Source of the DNA: V1-33 sp964523105
GTDB lineage: Bacteria > Verrucomicrobiota > Verrucomicrobiia > Verrucomicrobiales > V1-33
Assembly (NCBI GenBank): GCA_964523105.1
Contig: CAZFZN010000001.1
Location: 337,906-401,905 of the forward strand
Direction: 5' to 3'
DNA: 64,000 bases
Below the pieces are notes generated by a model. The model did not search any database and was not told the DNA's origin. It saw only the letters and a program-made list of their open reading frames with translations. Each line of letters starts with the position of its first letter. The first letter of the stretch is position 1. The position numbers were made by a program, and so were the translations under genes. Shown in pieces: positions 56,171 through 64,000 of this stretch.

Positions 56171-58246
56171 TCAATTCTCGCGTACTGGCATCCTGTGCTG
56201 GAATCCGGTCAACCAGCGCTGGAGACGATCCGGCCAAACCGCATCACCGGCGGCGCGGGCCGCCTCTTCCGCCCGTGCGGCGCATTCGGCCGCGGATTTG
56301 AAGTCGCCGGCCTCAGCGTGGGCCGCGGCCAGGGCTGCCAGAATCACGTGGCGCCTGCCACCGGTGATTTCGACGGCCCTGGCGGCGAGCCTTACTGCTG
56401 CGGCACCGTCGCGGAGAGCGGCGTCGGAGCAGGTCGCCTTCAACCAGGCCAGATTATGGAGCGCCGGCACGAGGTCGGGTTTCCTTTCCAGCGCTTTGGT
56501 CCACGCCTCCGCCGCTTGCGCGGCATCGCCCGTGGCCCGCAGGGCTTGTCCCAGTTGGAACAGATTCACCGGATCGGGCAGCGCCCCGGTGCTTTTACGC
56601 AGGAGAGGCACCGCGGCCGCGGGCTCGCCAAGCTCCAGTTTCAGCACGCCGAGCATTCCCAGATCGGCGGGGTCTTGATTCTCTGCGACGATGATCTCCA
56701 GCTGCTTCGCCAGCTCCGGATACCACCCGGGATTCCCCGCAGCCGTATAGAGTTTCACCAGATTGCGCCGGGTTTCCGTGGTGGCTGCGGCTTCCAGCGC
56801 AGCCAGATACCGGCGCTCCGCAGCGGGGAAATCGGAGCGCTCCATTTCCCATGCGCCGAGAAGATTATAAATGGCATTGAGTTCCATCTGCCTCCAGGCC
56901 TCGCGCGATGGCGATTTCCCGGCACCCTCCTCGTAATGGGCCGCTCCCGCGAGCAGCAGCTGTTCGGCGGCGGACTTCAATCCCGCGTCCAGCAGTGACG
57001 CCACCGCACTCTTCACACCCACCGCAAGCAGAGGGTCGTGCCAGCGCCCGGTCTGGTCCGGGCAGGCGGCAGTGCGGCGTTCTTCGTCGCTCGCGTTCAG
57101 CAGAGAAAAGTCCGCCCGAATCCGCTTCGCGGACGCCGGCCCCTTGTAAATGGCCACCAGCCGGCGGCGCGCATCGAAAAGCAAACTGACCGGCACCGGC
57201 ATGTCCCGCTGCAGGCCGGTACAGCCCTTCTGCAAGGCATTGAGAATGGCCATGAGTTCACCGGGCGGACCTTTGCCGCCAGACGAAGCAGTTGTCAGGA
57301 CGGGTGCTGCGAATCCCCGGGAGGAGGCGATCCTCCGGGCATCCGCCCCCCCGGCATCGACACACCATGAAGCCACATTCACGCCAGCGGACTTCCATGC
57401 CTTCAATTGCGGCCCCCAGTCCTTCAACTCAGCAAGGCAGTTAGGGCAGTCGCGGGACCACAGGTTGAGCAGAAGACCGGCTTTGCCGGGGGCAGCCGGC
57501 AGGAACTGCTCAGGCACCGGAAGAGGGGCAAGCAGCACCACCCGCGCGGCTTCACTGGCATCGTCCGCCGGCGATTGTCCCGCGGCCGCCTTCGCAAAAC
57601 TGCCGGGCCGGTCCGGCGGGTTCCACGGCACGGCCCTGCCGCTGCCCTGTGTCAGATCGAAATGCCCGCCGGGCGCGACTCCAGTGAAGGATTCCGGCGC
57701 CGCACCCGGCCATTTCACGATCACCTTTGCAATCTCCGTCTCCCGTCCGAGACCGATGAGCTGCCAGAGCGAGGACTGTGAGAGAAATCCGCTGCCGGCC
57801 GCCACGGTGCGGAGCAGCGGAACGCTGGAGCCGGGAAGGTAAACCTCCACGCGCGCCCCGATGGCATCACGGTTCACCGATTTTCCGTCGCCGTGAAGTC
57901 GCAGCGAAACTGAGGAATTTCCGCCGGTGTCGTAGCGATTCAGCATCAGCCTGACTCTGGGAGCGGTGCGGTTCGTGATCCAAAAATCCACTCGCCCGTC
58001 GTGATCCCAGTCACACGTCGCGAGTCCGCGCGCATCGTCAGGGAAATCCAGTCCGGTAGCACTGCTGACCGTCGCGAAACGATTTGCAGAGGGATCGGCG
58101 GATCCGCTCAGATTCAAAAACGCACAGTTCCGCTCTCGCCCGGAATAGCTCTTTCCCTGACGCAGCAGACGCTGCATGGCCGCCCATGCCCTTTGATAGG
58201 AGTTACGCTCCCCGGTCGAAGCGGCGGGACCCGGACTGCGCGACAC
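56171..58246 (-). CDS. ASPIC/thioredoxin-like/TPR part of a split CRTAC protein
   Basis: The frame opens here from a GTG at 58246 and is in phase with the upstream gene across a single TGA (58268-58270). Residues 60-165 are FG-GAP and ASPIC/UnbV (NRDAIGARVEVYLPG; LSQSSLWQLIGLG). Residues 250-390 are thioredoxin-like with C267-P-N-C270, of the peroxiredoxin/TlpA type. The rest, about 430-680, is TPR helices. In related proteins this stretch is continuous with the preceding FG-GAP domain. On its own it would lack a signal peptide and could not be exported. Confidence 0.75.
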   Translation of the reverse strand: MSRSPGPAASTGERNSYQRAWAAMQRLLRQGKSYSGRERNCAFLNLSGSADPSANRFATVSSATGLDFPDDARGLATCDWDHDGRVDFWITNRTAPRVRLMLNRYDTGGNSSVSLRLHGDGKSVNRDAIGARVEVYLPGSSVPLLRTVAAGSGFLSQSSLWQLIGLGRETEIAKVIVKWPGAAPESFTGVAPGGHFDLTQGSGRAVPWNPPDRPGSFAKAAAGQSPADDASEAARVVLLAPLPVPEQFLPAAPGKAGLLLNLWSRDCPNCLAELKDWGPQLKAWKSAGVNVASWCVDAGGADARRIASSRGFAAPVLTTASSGGKGPPGELMAILNALQKGCTGLQRDMPVPVSLLFDARRRLVAIYKGPASAKRIRADFSLLNASDEERRTAACPDQTGRWHDPLLAVGVKSAVASLLDAGLKSAAEQLLLAGAAHYEEGAGKSPSREAWRQMELNAIYNLLGAWEMERSDFPAAERRYLAALEAAATTETRRNLVKLYTAAGNPGWYPELAKQLEIIVAENQDPADLGMLGVLKLELGEPAAAVPLLRKSTGALPDPVNLFQLGQALRATGDAAQAAEAWTKALERKPDLVPALHNLAWLKATCSDAALRDGAAAVRLAARAVEITGGRRHVILAALAAAHAEAGDFKSAAECAARAEEAARAAGDAVWPDRLQRWLTGFQHRMPVREN

Positions 58247-58267
58247 GACCTGCCGCCAGTTGAAGCT

Positions 58268-60151
58268 TCACAAGTCGCCGGGATCGGGCCGGCTGTAGAA
58301 GCCGTTGCAGACGTAAATGTCCTCCCGGGAATCGTTGTTGAAGTCAGCAAACAGGCTGGCCCACGCCCATCGTCCCAATACGGTGCCGGATTCCTCCGCC
58401 ACGTCCCGGAAGGTTCCGTCGCCATGATTGCGAAAGAGCGAATTACCCCGGGCGTGGCGACGGTAGCCTGTCAAATCCTCCGGAGAGGCCGCCGGCTGAA
58501 ATCGCGACTGATACGCCACGCGCCTGCCGGCGCTGGAGAACATGTTCGCCACATAAAGGTCCATCCATCCGTCGTGATCGAAGTCCGCCCATGAAGCGGA
58601 CATGCCCGCGCCGATATCCTCCACACCTGCCGCGGCGGCGACATCCGTGAAATGTGCGGAAGGCTGCCGGCGGCCCTCCATGATCAAATCGTTGCGATAG
58701 AAATTCTTCCGTCCGAAATCGTTGACGACATAGAGGTCCTGATCTCCGTCGTTGTCACAGTCCTCCCACATGGCGGCCAGCGTGAAACGCCGGTTGTTGA
58801 CGTTGAGACCGGTGGAGGCGGTGGCGTCGGTGAATTTCCAGTTCCCTTCATTGCGCAGCAGGAAATTGGGCGCGCCGTTGTTGGCGTCGTGATAGGGCAA
58901 AGGATTGGCCAGCACGTCTCCGCCGGCGGCGGCTTCACGCGGATTGTAGCCGCACAGATAAAGATCGAGGTCTCCGTCGAGATCGTAGTCGGCGGACACG
59001 ACCGACATCGGCCAGCTCGCCAGATCGGCTTTGGCGCGATAACTGAAATGCCCTTTTCCGTCGTTCGCAAAGAGCACGACCCCGTAACCCAGGGTCAGCG
59101 CCAGATCGGCATCACCATCGTTGTCGAGATCCACGAAGAGCGCCGAGCGGCTGTTGTCCAGAAAGTCCACGCCGGCCGCAGCCGAAATGTCCTTGAGCGT
59201 GCCGTCCGGCTGCCGCCGCAAAAGCATTTTTCTGATTCCCGCCGGCTGGCAGAGAAAGACATCCTCCCGGTCATCTCCGTCCACATCCCGCAGCGCCACA
59301 CCGTGATAGCCCTGCGGAATCTGAAAGGCCACGTCCACCTGTTTGAACCAATGGTCGAGCCCGTAAATGAGAAACGACTTCCACACATCCGTTCCCCCCA
59401 GAATCAAAGGCGCGGCATCCACAAACAGCGGCGCGTTTGAGGCCTCGCTCCGTACCGGATGCACTTCTTCGTAGTCCGCGACGACGATGCCGGTCAGCAA
59501 AGGTTCCTCACTGTCTCCAGGCGCAAGTCTCCACTGACAAGTCCATGTGGCCGACTGCTGCGCGATGCCCGCCGGAGTCCCGGCAGCGCTCTGCACGAGG
59601 GCAGTTGTTCCAGCGGTTCCCGCAGCGACATCCAGCTGCACGGCGACGATTTTGAACTTCGTGTGTATTTCGGTTCCCTCAGGCACCGCCGCGGTCCAGT
59701 TGTTGAGCAGTTCGGCAAGTCCGGCACCCCCCGACTGCACCGGCGAGTTGTCCGTCGTGCCCCGCAGGATTCTCAATGAGCCATCCTGAAAGACGGTCCG
59801 CAATTGCGCCGGCCGGAGCGGTCCAGACCGGAATTCCGCGGCTGCCAGCTTCCCGCAGGCGTGGACATCGGCCCGGCCGGCGCGCTCCGACGCCAGCGCG
59901 AGTTTCTTCAGCATGCCGGCGGCACGGTCGGCAAAGGCCTCCGCCGCCCAGTCGGCGCTGTCGCGCGCGGGATCCACCTTCGACAACAATTCGTCGGGCT
60001 CGCCCGGAGCACCTGCGTTTCCTGCGAGGGGGGCGGAACGCAGAGCACCTTCCGCAGGCCGCACCGGGGCGTTCTCCGCTGCTGCTGGACGCGACACCAG
60101 GGCACCGGTGGTCAGCAGGATTCCAGAAAGATGCCGCAGCAAGGGGTTCAC
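58268..60151 (-). CDS. FG-GAP (CRTAC) protein, exported, stopped by an in-frame TGA
   Basis: This 627-residue exported protein starts at GTG 60151, overlapping the upstream stop (GTGA), and has a signal peptide (LRHLSGILLTTGALVSRPAA). An N-terminal domain of about 240 residues is typical of this group. FG-GAP repeats follow, for example VDGDDREDVFLCQPAG and DLDLYLCGYN. It ends at FADFNNDSREDIYVCNGF, then DPGDL and TGA. In relatives the protein continues into SFFWRQVV, and here SFNWRQVV follows the stop in phase. A nonsense change is therefore likely. Confidence 0.8.
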   Translation of the reverse strand: MNPLLRHLSGILLTTGALVSRPAAAENAPVRPAEGALRSAPLAGNAGAPGEPDELLSKVDPARDSADWAAEAFADRAAGMLKKLALASERAGRADVHACGKLAAAEFRSGPLRPAQLRTVFQDGSLRILRGTTDNSPVQSGGAGLAELLNNWTAAVPEGTEIHTKFKIVAVQLDVAAGTAGTTALVQSAAGTPAGIAQQSATWTCQWRLAPGDSEEPLLTGIVVADYEEVHPVRSEASNAPLFVDAAPLILGGTDVWKSFLIYGLDHWFKQVDVAFQIPQGYHGVALRDVDGDDREDVFLCQPAGIRKMLLRRQPDGTLKDISAAAGVDFLDNSRSALFVDLDNDGDADLALTLGYGVVLFANDGKGHFSYRAKADLASWPMSVVSADYDLDGDLDLYLCGYNPREAAAGGDVLANPLPYHDANNGAPNFLLRNEGNWKFTDATASTGLNVNNRRFTLAAMWEDCDNDGDQDLYVVNDFGRKNFYRNDLIMEGRRQPSAHFTDVAAAAGVEDIGAGMSASWADFDHDGWMDLYVANMFSSAGRRVAYQSRFQPAASPEDLTGYRRHARGNSLFRNHGDGTFRDVAEESGTVLGRWAWASLFADFNNDSREDIYVCNGFYSRPDPGDL

Positions 60152-63100
60152 TGTAATTCGAAGGTCACATGGACCACGGTGGCCGTGCCGTTGAAGACCA
60201 CGGTTTGGGAACGTCCGTCCGCCCGGCGCACCACCACTTTTCCGGAGGTTGGGCCGCTGCCGAGTCCAAACGACAGCACCATGGGATTCTGCGAGAGGTA
60301 GCCGGCGCCGGAGTGATATTCAGCCACCAGGGCCGGCATGCCGTCGCGCTCGACGCGCACGAGCGCGCCCGGAGAGTCCGCAGGATCAAGCTGCACCCGC
60401 AGCGGTCCCCCGCCGCCAGCGGGAGCGGGAAAACGGTTCAGCAGCGCTCGCAGTGACCCGCCGTTGGTCGAGAGCAGCAGATCGGGACGGCCGTCGCTGT
60501 CGAGGTCGCAAATGGTGGCCGCCTTGGCATCCTCGGGAATCGCGATGCCGCTGACGCCGGCAGGCACCGGTGCCAGTCCACCCCTCCCGTCATTGAGGAG
60601 CAGCTGGCCCAGACCGCCATCGTAGCGCCCGGTCTCGATCTGCGGACTGTGAAAATTCTGTGCGAGGACGAGATCGTTGCTGCCGTCCCCGTTGAAATCC
60701 GCGATGGCGAGCCCGAATGCGGGTGCGACCTGAGCGAGCCGGTCGAGTGCTTCATAGCGAAACGTCGGCAGGCCCGCGGCATCGTTTCCTTCGTTGAAGA
60801 AAATGCCGGTGCCCAGCGTATTGGCCTCGAACTTCTCCGCCTTGTCGAGTTTGTCGCCATAGACTTCCGAAAGAGTCGCGCGGGCAAACGTGTCGTAGGT
60901 CGGAAACTTCTGCTTCAGGAACGGCATGGCGGTGCTGGAGCAGCTGCGCCCCCGCTCCGGAAACAGCGTGTCCCCTTCCCGCTTCACTTCCACGATGTTC
61001 CGGCGCCCGGTATCGTCGAAGTCCGCGTAGTAGAGCAGCTTCGGCTTCTTTTCGCTGGCCTCTTTGTACTTGGTATTTAAGCCGAAATTGCCGGCCACGA
61101 TGTCGAGGTCGCCGTCGCCGTCCATGTCGGCGGTGTCCACGCTGAGCCACCAGCCGGTGCGCCGGGCGAGGTCGTCGCCGGCGTCCTGGCGCAGGGCGAG
61201 CTTGCCCTTCTGATTCATGAAGAGGGCCACGGGTCCCCATTCGTGCGCGAGCACGAGGTCCTGCCATCCGTCGCCATCGAGGTCCGACCACACGGCACCG
61301 CTGACCATGCCGGATTGGCGCAGCGCCGCGCCGCCGGCGGACTCCGTGACGTCGCGAAAAACCACTTTGCCTTTGGCGGACTCGTTGCGCAGCAGCCGGC
61401 TGGGCGGCGTCTCCGGATAACTCCCCGGCACGACCCGGCTGCCGACATAAAGATCGCAGCGCCCGTCGCGGTCGAAATCCGCCGCGCACACCGGTCCGGA
61501 GGCTTCGCGGAAATCCGGCACGGCTCCCTGCGGCGCCCGGGTCAGGGCGCCTTTGCCGTCATTGAGATAGAGCCGGTCGCGCAGCCGTTCGTCACCGCGC
61601 TTGAACTGATAGGAACCGGACGCCACGAACAGGTCGAGGTCGCCGTCGCCGTCGGCATCGAAGAACACCGCGCCCATGTCCTCACTCGCTTTGTCGGCCT
61701 GCAGCGCGTCCACCCACTGCGCCGTGAACCCGCCCTTGCCGCCGGCGAGGCGCAGTTCGCCGGCCTGACCGGCTCCCCCGCCGCAATAGAGATCCGCCAC
61801 CCCGTCGCCGTTCACATCGCCCCAGGCGAGGGCGGGACCCAGCCGTGAAAGTGCGTGCGGCAGGAGGATTTGATCCGCGTAGTCGTCATATGGAACCTCC
61901 TGATGGCGGATCATCGGAAAGTTTTCAGCCCTGACAAAGTGTGCCGGGGCCGGCGGGGGTGTCGGAGCGGGGACGGCCGGTCCCTTCTCCGGCTGCGTCA
62001 GGGTGACCGCGGAACCGGCGCGCAGCCCGGTGAAGGTTTCCTCCTGACCATCTGGCCAGGTGACGGTGGCGGTGTCGATGGTGACCTCCGCTCCCAGACC
62101 GAATGCGAGGAGGGAATCGTTCATCGAATGATAGCCGCTCTGAGGAAACAACTGACGGAACTGTTTTCCGGAAGCGGTGGCGATGGTGACTTTGGCGCCA
62201 TAGGCGGCGGTGTTGCCGGGCCGGCCGCGAAGACGGAAGGTGATCGCGTTGCCGGACGCGCCGTTCCGGTAGAGGCTGGGCGGCTCCCCGAGGTTGACTT
62301 CGATGAGGTCCAGATCGCCGTCGCTGTCGAAGTCTGCATAAGCACAGCCGTAGGTAATGGCCGTGCGGCCGAGCCCCCACTCTTTGGAAACATCCGTAAA
62401 GTGCAGATGGCGGTCGTTGCGGTAGGCGCGGTGCTGCTCCGGGCGCGGCTCGCGGTCTTTGTAGAACTCCCAGCTGTGACGGTTGATCCTGGCCTCGTCC
62501 GGCACCGTGAAATCCGAGTGATTCATCGCCCGGATCATGCCGTTGGTAAAATACAGATCCTGCCAGCCGTCGAGATCGAAGTCCGCCATCTTGATGGCCC
62601 ATGTCCAGTCGGTGCTGGCGACGCCGAGCAGATAACCGGCCTCGAGAAAACGACCGGTGCCGGTGCCGATGAGGCAGGTGTTGCGCATATACTGCGGCGG
62701 CGTGGAGGCGACCGCCCGCCTCAGGTCGAGGCCCCCCATGGCCCCCATGGTGGTTTTCGATTTGTAATGCGTCGTGGCGGACATGTCCGCGATGAGAAAG
62801 TCGGGCAGGAGGTCGTTGTTGAGATCGCCCTGGTCGGCCCCCATGCTGAACCAGCAGGTGTGCGGCGCGGCCCCGGGCAGGGTGTTGGTGAAGGTGCCGT
62901 CGCCGTTGTTCCTCCAAAGCCGGTCCTGACTGATGAAATCGTTGCCCACGAAAATGTCAGGCCAGCCGTCCTGATCGTAGTCCCACCAGGTTGCGGAGAG
63001 TCCGTCGCCGCGGCCGGAAATGCCTGCGGCCGCCGTGACGTCGGTGAATTTCGGAACCCCTCCGGCGCCGTTGCCGTCATTGCGGAAAAGCAGGTCGGGC

Positions 63101-63867
63101 CGGCCGATGGTTTCCGATCCGCGGTTTTCTTCGTCGAACTGAAACCAGTCGTAGTAGCGCTCGTATTCCGGCTTCACCTTCCACACCCCGGAATCGTTGT
63201 AGAGCACCTGACGGTCCTTGCCGGCGAGCCCCTGCGGATCCTCCACCTTGTTGGTCAGCAGGAACAGATCGAGATCCCCGTCGCGGTCGTAATCGCAGAA
63301 ATACGCGCTGTGGCTGGAATCCACCGTGGCCAGCCCCGCGGCCGGAGCGACATCGCGGAAAACAAGCTTCCCGCCGGCGTCTTTTCCGTCGTTGAGGAAC
63401 AGCTGGTTGGGCGCCTCGTAATTGCACAGGAAGATGTCGAGGTCCCGGTCGCCATCCACATCCACCAGAGAAACACCGGTCGTCCACCGCTCGCCCCCCG
63501 CGATGCCGCCTGCGGTGCGGGCGGTGATTTCCTCGAACTTGAACCCGCCAAGACCGCGGTAGAGGCGGTTCTTTTCCGCGGCGCCGCCAAAGAACAGGTC
63601 GATGAGGCCGTCACCGTCGATATCCCCGGCCGCGACCCCGCCGCAGACAAATCCGGAATGGTACAGATAACTCAACGCGTGCTCGTTGTGAACGGCCGGC
63701 ACGTGACTGATTCCGGAAGCGGCCGCGGGGATTTCTTCAAACAGCTTGTCGCCGGCCGGCTTGTTGGGCGGTTGCAGGGGAACGACCTCCGGCGGCGCGG
63801 CGGACGCGCCCGGCAGGGCGGTCAGGACCGCCACTCCTGCAAGAACTGAAATCCAAGGACTGCTCAT
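60148..63867 (-). CDS. Tandem FG-GAP/ASPIC (CRTAC) exported protein
   Basis: This 1239-residue exported protein starts at ATG 63867 with a signal peptide (MSSPWISVLAGVAVLTALPG). It holds two rounds of FG-GAP repeats with an ASPIC/UnbV module in between (AYGAKVTIATASGKQFRQL, near residue 535) and another at the C-terminus. Calcium-type DxDxDG loops are frequent (DIDGDGLIDLF; DADGDGDLDLF). Such proteins are numerous in PVC and Bacteroidota and are thought to bind glycans or proteins on the surface. A TTG codon at 63876 is a weaker start. It overlaps the next gene by GTGA, so the CRTAC genes form one operon. Confidence 0.9.
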   Translation of the reverse strand: MSSPWISVLAGVAVLTALPGASAAPPEVVPLQPPNKPAGDKLFEEIPAAASGISHVPAVHNEHALSYLYHSGFVCGGVAAGDIDGDGLIDLFFGGAAEKNRLYRGLGGFKFEEITARTAGGIAGGERWTTGVSLVDVDGDRDLDIFLCNYEAPNQLFLNDGKDAGGKLVFRDVAPAAGLATVDSSHSAYFCDYDRDGDLDLFLLTNKVEDPQGLAGKDRQVLYNDSGVWKVKPEYERYYDWFQFDEENRGSETIGRPDLLFRNDGNGAGGVPKFTDVTAAAGISGRGDGLSATWWDYDQDGWPDIFVGNDFISQDRLWRNNGDGTFTNTLPGAAPHTCWFSMGADQGDLNNDLLPDFLIADMSATTHYKSKTTMGAMGGLDLRRAVASTPPQYMRNTCLIGTGTGRFLEAGYLLGVASTDWTWAIKMADFDLDGWQDLYFTNGMIRAMNHSDFTVPDEARINRHSWEFYKDREPRPEQHRAYRNDRHLHFTDVSKEWGLGRTAITYGCAYADFDSDGDLDLIEVNLGEPPSLYRNGASGNAITFRLRGRPGNTAAYGAKVTIATASGKQFRQLFPQSGYHSMNDSLLAFGLGAEVTIDTATVTWPDGQEETFTGLRAGSAVTLTQPEKGPAVPAPTPPPAPAHFVRAENFPMIRHQEVPYDDYADQILLPHALSRLGPALAWGDVNGDGVADLYCGGGAGQAGELRLAGGKGGFTAQWVDALQADKASEDMGAVFFDADGDGDLDLFVASGSYQFKRGDERLRDRLYLNDGKGALTRAPQGAVPDFREASGPVCAADFDRDGRCDLYVGSRVVPGSYPETPPSRLLRNESAKGKVVFRDVTESAGGAALRQSGMVSGAVWSDLDGDGWQDLVLAHEWGPVALFMNQKGKLALRQDAGDDLARRTGWWLSVDTADMDGDGDLDIVAGNFGLNTKYKEASEKKPKLLYYADFDDTGRRNIVEVKREGDTLFPERGRSCSSTAMPFLKQKFPTYDTFARATLSEVYGDKLDKAEKFEANTLGTGIFFNEGNDAAGLPTFRYEALDRLAQVAPAFGLAIADFNGDGSNDLVLAQNFHSPQIETGRYDGGLGQLLLNDGRGGLAPVPAGVSGIAIPEDAKAATICDLDSDGRPDLLLSTNGGSLRALLNRFPAPAGGGGPLRVQLDPADSPGALVRVERDGMPALVAEYHSGAGYLSQNPMVLSFGLGSGPTSGKVVVRRADGRSQTVVFNGTATVVHVTFELQ

Positions 63868-63944
63868 GGGATGCAATAGGCGGCTGAATTATCCTCACCG
63901 CGGCCGGCGCGCGACAGAAAAATCTCACGGAACCGGGAACCCTC

Positions 63945-64000
63945 TCAGAGTTTCTGCCCGTCCCACGGCATGGCGCTGTGAGTCAGGCGTTTGAGACTTT
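63945..64000 (-). CDS. Possible C-terminal end of a gene entering from the right edge
   Basis: Read on the minus strand from the right edge, one frame ends in the plausible tail SLKRLTHSAMPWDGQKL and stops at TGA 63945-63947. With only 17 residues the family cannot be named. The composition fits coding DNA, and it would lie upstream of the CRTAC operon on the same strand. It is offered only as a hint. Confidence 0.3.
   Translation of the reverse strand, partial: SLKRLTHSAMPWDGQKL

Overview
This is a high-GC chromosomal window that looks like the phylum Verrucomicrobiota. The evidence is the gene content: three exported proteins ending in a PEP-CTERM sorting tail, an autotransporter-type beta-strand protein, Tat-exported DUF1501 and Gfo/Idh/MocA proteins, a DUF1080 protein, a very large propeller/HEAT/cytochrome c protein of the type shared by Planctomycetes and Verrucomicrobia, and tandem FG-GAP/ASPIC (CRTAC) proteins. 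Shine-Dalgarno sequences are mostly weak or absent, and ATGA or GTGA stop/start overlaps are common. The genus cannot be named from the sequence alone. No rRNA, tRNA, CRISPR array, insertion sequence or prophage was seen.

Layout. 1-777: a zinc-ribbon Ser/Thr kinase, cut by the window edge. 778-1083: two large hairpins. 1084-7969 (minus strand): a sugar porter, then a tightly coupled operon TerC > SbtA-like > voltage-gated cation channel > DUF3311-like > shortened sodium/solute symporter > SbtB-like PII protein, with a TspO gene upstream. 8231-15075: a GH32 fructan hydrolase divergent from a PAS-AraC regulator, which is followed after 6 bp by a 1266-residue propeller/cytochrome c/DUF6807 fusion. 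15330-35643: mostly exported enzymes and surface proteins (SGNH hydrolase, caspase-like clan CD protein, CBM48-esterase, exported dikinase-like protein, IPT/TIG protein, two PEP-CTERM proteins, Gfo/Idh/MocA, DUF1593, DUF1080, DUF1501), plus the housekeeping gene pheS and a small zincin.

35698-51932: two complete tripartite RND efflux systems. The first (tetR-OMF-MFP-RND, minus strand) carries its own TetR operator. The second (OMF-MFP-RND, plus strand) is divergent from an arsR gene and is followed by a CxxC protein, a DUF2892 protein, a DUF6132 protein and a membrane-anchored rhodanese, which suggests a sulfur- or metal-stress response. 52131-55929: a lower-GC autotransporter-like PEP-CTERM gene and a Sel1-repeat gene. 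This stretch, with the DUF6132 and rhodanese genes, lies between two inverted copies of an identical 128-bp element. 56171-63867: a CRTAC operon in which one gene is split by an in-frame TGA.

The most unusual system is the TerC-SbtA-channel-DUF3311-SSS-SbtB operon. It combines a sodium-dependent bicarbonate transporter and its PII partner with a voltage-gated cation channel and a symporter that lacks its last helices. Other points for follow-up are the exported glucan-water-dikinase-like protein, the exported caspase-like protein, the in-frame stop in the CRTAC gene, and the 128-bp inverted repeat pair.
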